A stretch of 10,123 nt of DNA from CBFHWY01 sp965659675 (GTDB lineage Bacteria > Bacteroidota > Bacteroidia > Flavobacteriales_G > Salibacteraceae). Each line of letters starts with the position of its first letter. Positions within the stretch are counted from its first letter, which is position 1. The notes beneath the pieces were generated by a model that worked only from the letters and a program-made list of their open reading frames with translations, was not told the origin of the DNA and made no database searches. Shown one piece after another: positions 1-6,193 of the stretch. The stretch spans positions 1 through 10,123 of the forward strand of contig CBFHWY010000090.1 in the NCBI GenBank assembly GCA_965659675.1, written 5' to 3'. The position numbers and the translations under genes were made by a program.

Positions 1-1828
1 ACTTTTCAACCAATACCTCCAGGGTCTTGATCTTAGATTCTTTATCTCTTGAAAGCCCATTGGATATGGCTAGTTGAAATAAAGCGTAATCCTGATCTAA
101 GGCATCAATATCAACTGCCTTTTGATAGTATTCTGAGGCGTCGGCATAACTCTTATTGACAAAGAAGCAATCGCCCGTTCTTAAATAAGAATCCGCCAAA
201 CGATTAGAATCATCCTCATCCTTATAGAAAACAAACTTCCTAAACCATTTCTGGGCATTCTCATAATCCTTCATCTTAAAGTAGCTGTATCCCAGATTAT
301 AATTTGCTTCATTAAACTCCTCCTGTAAAATTGCCGTTGGCTGAAAGAAGAACTCTTTATAGCTCTCCACCGCATCGCTATATCTGTAAGTACGATACTG
401 CGCTTCAGCTTTCCAGAAGTAGGCCTTTGAAAGCATTCCTCTATCAGAAGGGTAGGTCATCGAGCGATCATAATAAGTGATGGAATGTGCGTATTGCTCA
501 TTTTGAAAAAGCTCTGTTGCTTTATTATAGCATATGACCTGATAAGCCTTTTTCAGCTGTTCATTAAGCGGCCTCATATTCTCAATAGAGCGGAGCGCCT
601 CGTCGTAATTCTTAGACGAGAGATAAACCTTGGTGATGAAAGAATAGGCCTCTTCTATCCGGTCACTTTCGGGATATTTACGGATATACTTCCTAAATGC
701 TCGAACAGCTGAATTATAAGGATCAAATGCTACGTCATAAGTTAGCTTGGCATAATTAAACAGCGCGTCTTCAGCCAGATCGGGATAAAACTCAAGTTCT
801 GATGCAGATAGAAATGCGTTCTTAGCATAAGCTTTCTCCCCCACCTTCAGGTAGGCATCGGCCATTTCATAGAGACTTAGCTGGGCAATAGAATCGTTTC
901 TTATCGAAAGTTTGGAGAATAGCCTGATGGCGTCATAGTAGCCTCCTGACTTGTAGTAAGCATCTGCCAGTTGGAATTCACCAAGAGGATCAAGCCTTGA
1001 AGGTGGCTCCTTTGCTTTGCTCAGATAAGTGATCGCCTCCTCATACTGCTGTTCACCGTAAAAGGCATCCCCAATAAGTCGTGATATTTCACTCTTTCGC
1101 TTGATCTTAGATGAATCTAAAAGAGGCTTCGCATAGGCAAGTAGCTCTTTGAATTTACCCTGTTTATAAAGGATCTGCGAGATATAATAAGGAGCTATCT
1201 TCTTAAATTTTGGGTGATCTTTCACCTTTAACAGGTCTTCATAAGCGGTTTGGTAGTTTCCTCGCTGGTACTCTATATGAGCAAAGTAGTAGGTAGCAAG
1301 AGGTTGGTAGGTCCCTTCAGAACCGCGCACCTGATAGAACTTTTTACTGGCTTCATCAAAACGCTTTAGATTGAACAAGGCATATCCATGCTTAAAGAAG
1401 AACTCTTGTTGTTGGTTCTTGGCCAGATCGAACTTATCCACCTGATCGAACCACTTGATCACCTTTCTCCAGTTCTTCTTTCTGTAGTTGTATATCCCAA
1501 GCTGGAAATAGGCCTCTTTTACCTTTGGACTCTCCGGATGTAAACGAATAAACTCCCTTAATAGAAAATCTGCATCTCGGTTAAAGAGCTCCATTCCACA
1601 AAGCGCTGCATAATACCTCGCATTGATGATCACCTCTGTGTTCTTCCCGTCAAAGGTCTGGATCACTTTCTCAAAATGTCGCTGAGCAGCCCCATACTTT
1701 TCCTTATCGAAATAGTCCAGTCCCCTGTAGTAGTCGCTTAGCTCAGTTTGGTGAATTTGAGTTCTCTGGGCCAGCAGGGGTCCGCTCGACACAAAGGAAA
1801 TCAATAGAGTAACTAATAGGATTCGCAT
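1..1828 (-). CDS. Exported tetratricopeptide-repeat (TPR) protein, C-terminus cut off by window edge
   Basis: Reading the minus strand from an ATG at 1826-1828 gives an uninterrupted frame of 609 residues that leaves the window at base 1, so the C-terminus is missing. The N-terminus is a signal peptide: MRI, a hydrophobic core (LLVTLLISFVSS), then GPLLAQ, with likely cleavage near residues 20-21. Most of the rest is a series of about 14 TPR-like helix pairs, for example DYFDKEKYGAAQRHFEKVI near residues 37-55, later EEAITYLSKA and SYFKMKDYENAQKWFRKF. The protein is rich in Tyr and Phe. TPR arrays are protein-interaction scaffolds. With a signal peptide this one should act in the periplasm or at the outer membrane, but its partner cannot be read from sequence. 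It is transcribed divergently from the ftsE-like gene. The ATG was chosen because the signal peptide begins directly at it. No Shine-Dalgarno sequence lies at the normal distance. The TPR call is firm; the specific role is unknown. Confidence 0.9.
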   Translation of the reverse strand, partial: MRILLVTLLISFVSSGPLLAQRTQIHQTELSDYYRGLDYFDKEKYGAAQRHFEKVIQTFDGKNTEVIINARYYAALCGMELFNRDADFLLREFIRLHPESPKVKEAYFQLGIYNYRKKNWRKVIKWFDQVDKFDLAKNQQQEFFFKHGYALFNLKRFDEASKKFYQVRGSEGTYQPLATYYFAHIEYQRGNYQTAYEDLLKVKDHPKFKKIAPYYISQILYKQGKFKELLAYAKPLLDSSKIKRKSEISRLIGDAFYGEQQYEEAITYLSKAKEPPSRLDPLGEFQLADAYYKSGGYYDAIRLFSKLSIRNDSIAQLSLYEMADAYLKVGEKAYAKNAFLSASELEFYPDLAEDALFNYAKLTYDVAFDPYNSAVRAFRKYIRKYPESDRIEEAYSFITKVYLSSKNYDEALRSIENMRPLNEQLKKAYQVICYNKATELFQNEQYAHSITYYDRSMTYPSDRGMLSKAYFWKAEAQYRTYRYSDAVESYKEFFFQPTAILQEEFNEANYNLGYSYFKMKDYENAQKWFRKFVFYKDEDDSNRLADSYLRTGDCFFVNKSYADASEYYQKAVDIDALDQDYALFQLAISNGLSRDKESKIKTLEVLVEK

Positions 1829-1845
1829 GTACTGGAATGTGAGGC

Positions 1846-1853
1846 TAAAATTA
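1846..1853 (-). promoter_or_regulatory. Possible -7 promoter box for the TPR gene
   Basis: The minus strand reads TAATTTTA, seven of eight positions of the Bacteroidota -7 consensus TAnnTTTG. It ends 17 nt before the ATG, similar to the geometry of the other two boxes found here (13 and 16 nt). No TTG or TTTG sits at the expected upstream distance, only CTG, so the -33 element is weak or absent. Confidence 0.35.
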
Positions 1854-1870
1854 CTCAGCTCCTTCCGGCG

Positions 1871-1887
1871 AGCAGACTAGAGCAGAC
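1871..1887. repeat. Short tandem repeat AGCAGAC x2 in the divergent promoter region
   Basis: AGCAGAC occurs at 1871-1877 and again at 1881-1887, one helical turn apart, just upstream of the candidate TPR-gene promoter. Spacing of this kind is typical of direct-repeat operators, but a heptamer pair can arise by chance and no regulator is known. Confidence 0.25.
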
Positions 1888-1986
1888 ATAGTTTTCAACA
1901 CGCCCACGTTAAAACCAAAGCGCTGAAATCCGCATAAATCAAGCCTTTCAGGACGTATTTTAGCTTCAAACATTCACAGGAAATCA

Positions 1987-1994
1987 TACCTTTG
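1987..1994 (+). promoter_or_regulatory. Bacteroidota -7 promoter box for the ftsE operon
   Basis: TACCTTTG is an exact match to the TAnnTTTG -7 consensus of the Bacteroidota housekeeping sigma factor. It ends 13 nt before the ftsE ATG, implying a very short leader. The -33 region has only TTTTAG near 1958-1963, not a clean TTTG. The leader carries no Shine-Dalgarno sequence, as is common in this phylum. Confidence 0.55.
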
Positions 1995-2007
1995 AAAAAA
2001 GCTGTTC

Positions 2008-2697
2008 ATGTCTGAAGAAATCGTTATTGAGCTTGAAGACGTAGACATTTTCCAGCAGGAGAGTCTGGTGCTGTCTGATGTCAATCTAAAAATCGCCAAG
2101 GGAGAGTTTGTATTCCTTATTGGAGCAACGGGTTCAGGTAAGAGCAGTTTGCTTAAGACCTTATATGGTGAGTTAAAGTTGAAAAAGGGAACAGGAAGTG
2201 TTGCCGGATTCGACTTAAAGAAACTGAGATCAAAAAAGATCCCTTACCTGCGTCGCAAACTTGGCATTGTATTTCAGGACTTCCAATTACTTAGCGACCG
2301 CAGCATTTTAGAGAATCTATTATTTGTCATGAAAGCCACCGGCTGGAAAGACAAAACGAAGATCAAAGAGCGCATTGAGGAAGTACTCGAAAGTGTAGAG
2401 TTGCCTACGAAAGGTTTTAAGATGCCTCATCAACTTTCAGGTGGTGAACAGCAAAGAGCGGCTATCGCAAGAGCTTTGATCAATCACCCCAGCATCATTC
2501 TGGCTGATGAGCCAACAGGAAACCTCGATCCGGAGACCTCAGCCAGAATATTGGCGCTTCTCAGAAAGATCAGCGATTCAGGAACTACTGTTCTGATGGC
2601 AACTCATGACTATGAGCACATGCAAAAGTTTGAATCGCGCATCATCCGTTGTGAAAGCGGAAAACTCATCGATAGTGAGCACTTTAGCACAGTGTAA
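2008..2697 (+). CDS. ftsE: FtsE-type ABC transporter ATP-binding protein
   Basis: This is a 229-residue ABC ATPase with all the nucleotide-binding motifs in order: Walker A GATGSGKSS (39-47, K45), Q-loop Q90 in VFQDFQLL, signature LSGGE (143-147), Walker B IILADEP with catalytic E168, D-loop NLDP (172-175) and switch H200 in MATHD. The length and the sequence style (LRRKLGIVFQDFQLL, ADEPTGNLDP) fit FtsE, the cytoplasmic ATPase. With FtsX, FtsE couples ATP hydrolysis to activation of periplasmic peptidoglycan hydrolases during division. No ftsX lies beside it; the next genes are a glycosyltransferase and a methyltransferase. The TAA stop shares its last base with the ATG of the next gene (TAATG), which suggests translational coupling. 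The close relatives LolD and MacB remain possible, because separating these subfamilies needs phylogeny. No membrane partner is in view. Confidence 0.88.
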   Translation: MSEEIVIELEDVDIFQQESLVLSDVNLKIAKGEFVFLIGATGSGKSSLLKTLYGELKLKKGTGSVAGFDLKKLRSKKIPYLRRKLGIVFQDFQLLSDRSILENLLFVMKATGWKDKTKIKERIEEVLESVELPTKGFKMPHQLSGGEQQRAAIARALINHPSIILADEPTGNLDPETSARILALLRKISDSGTTVLMATHDYEHMQKFESRIIRCESGKLIDSEHFSTV

Positions 2698-3575
2698 TGC
2701 TGAGTATTGCGATTCCCGTTTACAATTTTGAAGTCTCTGAGCTCTGCTCTACCCTAAGCCAGCAATCCAAAGCAGCAGGAATTGAATTCGAGATCCTGGT
2801 TATGGACGATAAGTCAGATGACCCATACCGCCAGTCAAATCGGAAGATCGAACAGTTTGATGGGGTCAGTTACCATGAACTCGATCAAAATATAGGTCGT
2901 TCAGCGATTCGAAATAAACTAGGCAAAGAAGCCCAATTTGATAAGCTGCTTTTCATGGATTGCGATTCACGGCCTGAACAGGATAACTACATACAGAACT
3001 ACCTGCCTTACTTTGAACACGACCTCGTGGTTTATGGCGGAAGGTCGTATGAAAAATCAAGTCCCTCCCCAGAATTCATCCTTCGATGGAAGTACGGGAT
3101 TGAACGCGAGAGTAAGTCTGCAGCCGAAAGACAGGTGGAACCGTACAGGAGTTTTATGACCAATAATTTTTTGTGTTCAAAAAAAACCCTCGAAAACTGC
3201 CCTTTTAATGAAGCTTTGCAAGGTTATGGGCATGAAGACACCCTTTTTGCCCTTGATCTCAAAGAGAAAGGCGTTGAAATAAAGCATATTGACAACCCAT
3301 TATGTCACATCGGACTGGAGAGCGCTGCTGAATATCTAGAGAAGACCAAAGAAGGGGTGATCAACCTTGCGATGATCATTAAAATGGGAAAGCAGGGAGG
3401 ACGGAATAAGTTATACCGAACTTACCTGCGACTGAAAAAGTTTGGTATGCTAAAAGCATTCCAGTTCTATGCAAAAAAGAATGAGCAAAAAATGCTGAAT
3501 AATCTGAGCTCAGAAAGCCCTAAACTTCGATATTTCGACCTTCTTAAATTATACTATTTAAGCCAAAGTCTGTAA
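2697..3575 (+). CDS. Family 2 (GT-A fold) glycosyltransferase
   Basis: This 292-residue protein starts directly with the GT2 strand SIAIPVYN (3-10). Next come the nucleotide-sugar-binding acidic pair in MDDKSDD (D37-D38), the NIGRSAIRN segment (65-73), and a metal-binding DxD in FMDCDS (D88-C-D90). The acceptor-side motif GYGHEDT (176-182) follows, with likely catalytic-base acidic residues, and then an H204 in the CHIG context typical of chondroitin-polymerase-like GT2 C-terminal halves. There is no transmembrane segment, so it should work at the cytoplasmic membrane face, adding one sugar from a nucleotide-sugar donor. Donor and acceptor cannot be told from sequence. Its ATG overlaps the ftsE stop by one base, and its own TAA is immediately followed by the GTG of the methyltransferase, so the three genes form one transcript. 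The GT2 call is firm. Confidence 0.9.
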   Translation: MLSIAIPVYNFEVSELCSTLSQQSKAAGIEFEILVMDDKSDDPYRQSNRKIEQFDGVSYHELDQNIGRSAIRNKLGKEAQFDKLLFMDCDSRPEQDNYIQNYLPYFEHDLVVYGGRSYEKSSPSPEFILRWKYGIERESKSAAERQVEPYRSFMTNNFLCSKKTLENCPFNEALQGYGHEDTLFALDLKEKGVEIKHIDNPLCHIGLESAAEYLEKTKEGVINLAMIIKMGKQGGRNKLYRTYLRLKKFGMLKAFQFYAKKNEQKMLNNLSSESPKLRYFDLLKLYYLSQSL

Positions 3576-4325
3576 GTGTATCAGTTTCTCAAAAAACTTG
3601 CTTTAAAATTCTTCCCACGAGAACTCCTCCTAAGGAATGAGTCGTCTTTTAGAAAACTACTTCGACCTTTTTACACTGGAGGCCAGCACAGGTGTAATGT
3701 GTGTGATGAGAAATTGAACTCATTCATCAAAGCTGAAACCGGAGACTTATGTCCACTGTGTGGGAGTTTAGGAAGAACTCGCTTTTTGAGATTCATGATC
3801 AATGAGCAGTTTGAGACTTCAGAATTGTCAGTACTTCATTTTAGTCCGCACAGAACTTTGAGTAGATCCTTGAAAGCAGAATTCAAGTCTTATCAAAGCT
3901 CAAACTATGAAGATGGATCCTGTGATCTGCAGCTTGATATACAGGAAACTGGTCTAAACGCTGATTCATATGACTTGATCATCTGTTTTCATGTTTTAGA
4001 GCATATTCCAGATGATAGGGCTGCAATGCAGGAACTATTCCGTATACTGAAACCTTCAGGAAACTGCTTAATCCAAGTACCGTTTCGTGTTGGTGAGATG
4101 TTGGAAGACCCTTCAATTACAGACCCAGATGAAAGGCTCCGCTTGTTTGGACAAGAAGACCACCTCAGGTGGTATAACCTGGACAGCCTCATTGAGCGAT
4201 TAACTGCCGTTGGTTTTGAATGCACAGCATTAAAAGCTAAAGCGCTAATTTCCGAAACAGACCTGGAGGCACTCAATATCGCCACTGATCAGTTGATGGT
4301 CAAGGCTTCAAAGCCTGGCGTATAG
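3576..4325 (+). CDS. Zinc-ribbon class I SAM-dependent methyltransferase (GTG start)
   Basis: This 249-residue protein has a basic, hydrophobic N-terminus. A likely zinc ribbon follows, formed by C40-x2-C43 and C59-x2-C62, then a Rossmann methyltransferase domain. Motif I is unusual: VLHFSPHRTL (86-95) replaces the glycine-rich GxGxG loop. D121 in LDIQE sits where acidic SAM contacts occur, and YDLIICFHVLEHIPDD (132-147) is the typical post-I block of Methyltransf_11-type enzymes. LRWYNLDSL follows near 197-205. Enzymes of this look are common in glycan and secondary-metabolite clusters and may methylate a sugar, but the substrate is not readable. The start is GTG at 3576-3578, directly after the preceding TAA. 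The first in-frame Met is residue 74 and would remove the zinc ribbon. The last 18 bp overlap the end of the convergent GT4 gene. Confidence 0.85.
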   Translation: MYQFLKKLALKFFPRELLLRNESSFRKLLRPFYTGGQHRCNVCDEKLNSFIKAETGDLCPLCGSLGRTRFLRFMINEQFETSELSVLHFSPHRTLSRSLKAEFKSYQSSNYEDGSCDLQLDIQETGLNADSYDLIICFHVLEHIPDDRAAMQELFRILKPSGNCLIQVPFRVGEMLEDPSITDPDERLRLFGQEDHLRWYNLDSLIERLTAVGFECTALKAKALISETDLEALNIATDQLMVKASKPGV

Positions 4326-5390
4326 CTCTTTTAGAACGAGCTCATCTTGTTGCCAATTATGCTTCTCTCGAGCCTCCATCGCATTTTTCCGAAGGCGATC
4401 ATAGTGAGTAGAGTTTTTTAGCAAATGGTTTAGGGCACTAGTGATCGCCTTCTCGTTTACTTCATCGATCAGGGTGGCCACTTCAAAATCCTCATTAAAA
4501 TCTTTGTACTCGGGGTAGTTCATGGCTAGTTGTGGGACTCCCGCATGCAGGTAATCAAAAAAGCGGTTTGCCAGGGAGTAACGATTACTCAAGCCATCAT
4601 TGGTAAATAAGGTAATGCCGATCTTTGCCGTAAGGGTATACTTTCTTAATGCATCAGGCTTAAGGTAGCCCGTAAACTCAACTTTGTCTTGCAAGCCTAA
4701 TGAATTGCACAGATCCTGAAGGTCTTTATAAACATCTCCTTCTCCACAGATGATGAGTTTTGAATCGATGAAAGGCATACACCGAACAAGTTCTGTAAGT
4801 CCTCTACCATGATTCACGGCACCTTGATAAAGGATATACTCTTCCTCATCAGTTCTAGGCTCAGCTGAAGTATTGAGTTTTGTGACATTGCGAATTACCG
4901 CAAAGCTTCGTCCGTAGGCCTTCTCAAATAAGTTCGCATATGACTTCGATACGGTGTAAGCCATATCCGTTTTAGGGACGCTGAATGACTCCACCCACTT
5001 CCAAATCCTTTTCACGAGAGGCCGGTGAACCACCTCCTCCATTTCTGTGAAATACTCATGCGCATCATAAACGAGTTTTGATTTATGCAGTTTCTTTTTG
5101 AACACCCCAGGCAGAATGGTATCCAGGTCGCAAGAGCAGATCACATCCGCCTGCTGACTCAGTAGGTATTTAAACAGCTTCCAATTATACTCCAGGTAGA
5201 AAAGCTTTCCTTTCTCAAAATCACATTTGATCCTGGTTTGTTTATAGGCTTTATCCTCCAGTGGAAGACTATTTCTTTTTTCCCTGCCAACTAGTTCTAC
5301 CTCATGACCAAATTCATGAAGCGATTGACAGATCCTCGCCATGCGCTGATCAAAATTCAGATCAGTTGTAACGGTGCAAATGATCTTCAT
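4308..5390 (-). CDS. Family 4 (GT-B fold) glycosyltransferase
   Basis: This 360-residue GT-B enzyme has an N-terminal acceptor domain beginning MKIICTVTTDLNFDQRMARI, with the YDAHEYF segment at 108-114 and VSKSYANLF at 147-155. The C-terminal donor domain contains the linker strand ILYQGAVNHGRGL (186-198), IICGEGD (213-219), FTGYL (239-243) and the donor-binding region SLANRFFDYLHAGVP (272-286). That region has F and Y/H where many GT4 enzymes carry an E-x7-E pair; D279 and the nearby residues may serve instead. No membrane segment is seen, so it should act at the cytoplasmic face on a lipid-linked or nascent glycan. Its ATG overlaps the TGA of the upstream formyltransferase (ATGA), so the two are almost certainly co-translated. 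The 3' end overlaps the convergent methyltransferase gene by 18 bp. The family is sure; the sugar and linkage are unknown. Confidence 0.9.
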   Translation of the reverse strand: MKIICTVTTDLNFDQRMARICQSLHEFGHEVELVGREKRNSLPLEDKAYKQTRIKCDFEKGKLFYLEYNWKLFKYLLSQQADVICSCDLDTILPGVFKKKLHKSKLVYDAHEYFTEMEEVVHRPLVKRIWKWVESFSVPKTDMAYTVSKSYANLFEKAYGRSFAVIRNVTKLNTSAEPRTDEEEYILYQGAVNHGRGLTELVRCMPFIDSKLIICGEGDVYKDLQDLCNSLGLQDKVEFTGYLKPDALRKYTLTAKIGITLFTNDGLSNRYSLANRFFDYLHAGVPQLAMNYPEYKDFNEDFEVATLIDEVNEKAITSALNHLLKNSTHYDRLRKNAMEAREKHNWQQDELVLKELYARL

Positions 5391-6145
5391 CCTTTGAGCT
5401 CAGTATACCAGTTCATATCTAGCTTTCTTAGCACTTCATCACCATCTACCAAAATGGGCGGTTCATAAGGCGGGAAGTAGCTAGCTCTGAAGTGTCGGGC
5501 TTGCTTCTCTTCTGGCCAATCTTTGTCGATCCTTTTCAGTTGCTCTATTTCCTTTCGGAGATGAAAGCCACTTTTTCTGTTTTCGAGCTCAGACTGCGGT
5601 ACCTGCTTGAATTCACCCTGAATGATCAAGGGCCAGGATTGCTCAAAGAGTTGAATTGATTCGACAACGGTTCTCTCGTAAAGGTCCTTCACAAAAATAT
5701 CCCCTTCAATCGAAAATCGACTTTCAAATAAAAGATCCCCACCATCTATACTTGCGTCGAGTCTGTGAATACTAGTCCCGAATTCCTTTACTTGATCGAT
5801 AATCGCAAAAGAGAACTGATTGCAACCTCTATATTCAGGAAGCGGTGCCATATGCAGATTAACAGCTAGTTCCCTGGCTTGCGCAATCTCATCTGGCTTT
5901 AAGATCTTGTTGAATTGAACAGACACTAAAAAATCGGGTTTCTCATTCAGCTCTGAAAGAGCTGATAGAATTGGAACCCCATATTGATTTGCCAATTCTT
6001 CGAGCGTGGATGCCGAACTCAGGGCGTTCTTATTATTCGGGATGATTCCTGCAACTTCGCATGATAATAGCGCCTGATTTTGAAGCATAAAACTCAAACA
6101 GGACTCCCCTACTGGTTTACCTCCTAGAAATACTGCTTTTTTCAA
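5387..6145 (-). CDS. Formyltransferase-fold protein, probable sugar N-formyltransferase (TTG start)
   Basis: This 252-residue protein has a formyltransferase N-terminal domain. The catalytic triad of the 10-formyltetrahydrofolate-dependent family is visible: N96 and H98 in VNLHMAPLPEYRG, and D134 in the SIDGGDLLF loop. The C-terminal part includes FRASYFPPYEPP (219-230), resembling the tail of sugar formyltransferases that N-formylate 4-amino sugars of nucleotide diphosphates. It is shorter than methionyl-tRNA formyltransferase (usually about 310 residues) and lacks room for that enzyme's C-terminal OB domain. Its setting next to a GT4 gene also favours a sugar substrate. The start codon is TTG at 6143-6145. 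The frame is closed upstream by the stop of the adhesin gene, the next Met is residue 20, and MKKAVFLGGKPVG is the expected first strand. It overlaps the GT4 gene by ATGA. No aminosugar aminotransferase is in the window, so the actual substrate is unproven. Confidence 0.82.
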   Translation of the reverse strand: MKKAVFLGGKPVGESCLSFMLQNQALLSCEVAGIIPNNKNALSSASTLEELANQYGVPILSALSELNEKPDFLVSVQFNKILKPDEIAQARELAVNLHMAPLPEYRGCNQFSFAIIDQVKEFGTSIHRLDASIDGGDLLFESRFSIEGDIFVKDLYERTVVESIQLFEQSWPLIIQGEFKQVPQSELENRKSGFHLRKEIEQLKRIDKDWPEEKQARHFRASYFPPYEPPILVDGDEVLRKLDMNWYTELKG

Positions 6146-6161
6146 GTGCTGTGCGATTCGG

Positions 6162-6193
6162 CAAAAATAGAATTTAGCCTATCTGATCATCAA
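6162..6193 (-). promoter_or_regulatory. Bacteroidota-type promoter for the formyltransferase-GT4 operon
   Basis: On the minus strand TTG (6191-6193), 21 nt, then TATTTTTG (6162-6169) matches the TTG-N17-23-TAnnTTTG promoter pattern. The -7 box is exact and ends 16 nt before the TTG start codon. The -33 element lies inside the last codons of the adhesin gene. The gap between the two genes is only 33 nt, so this would allow expression independent of the giant gene, though read-through from it is also possible. Confidence 0.55.

Larger units (their letters stand above)
1829..2007. other. Divergent intergenic region
   Basis: This 179-bp gap separates the start codons of the TPR gene (minus) and the ftsE-like gene (plus), so it should hold both promoters. 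A perfect Bacteroidota -7 box faces ftsE, and a one-mismatch box faces the TPR gene. There is also a small tandem heptamer (AGCAGAC twice). No open frame or RNA-like structure is evident. Confidence 0.8.

Noticed and set aside
485..712. 75-codon plus-strand open frame starting MCVLLILKKL
   Set aside because: It lies antisense inside the long TPR gene, has no promoter or family resemblance, and is explained as a shadow of that gene's codons.
3989..4285. 98-codon minus-strand frame antisense to the methyltransferase, and the 2938-3159 plus-strand frame inside the GT2 gene
   Set aside because: Both overlap well-supported genes with intact motifs and encode no recognisable protein.
4324..4342. 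Possible hairpin AGCTC / GAGCT between the convergent operons, as a terminator
   Set aside because: The stem is only 5 bp with a 9-base loop and no following T-run on either strand, so it is not a convincing intrinsic terminator.
5387..6145. Methionyl-tRNA formyltransferase (fmt)
   Set aside because: The catalytic triad is shared, but the protein is too short, lacks the C-terminal tRNA-binding domain region, has a sugar-formyltransferase-like tail and is coupled to a glycosyltransferase.
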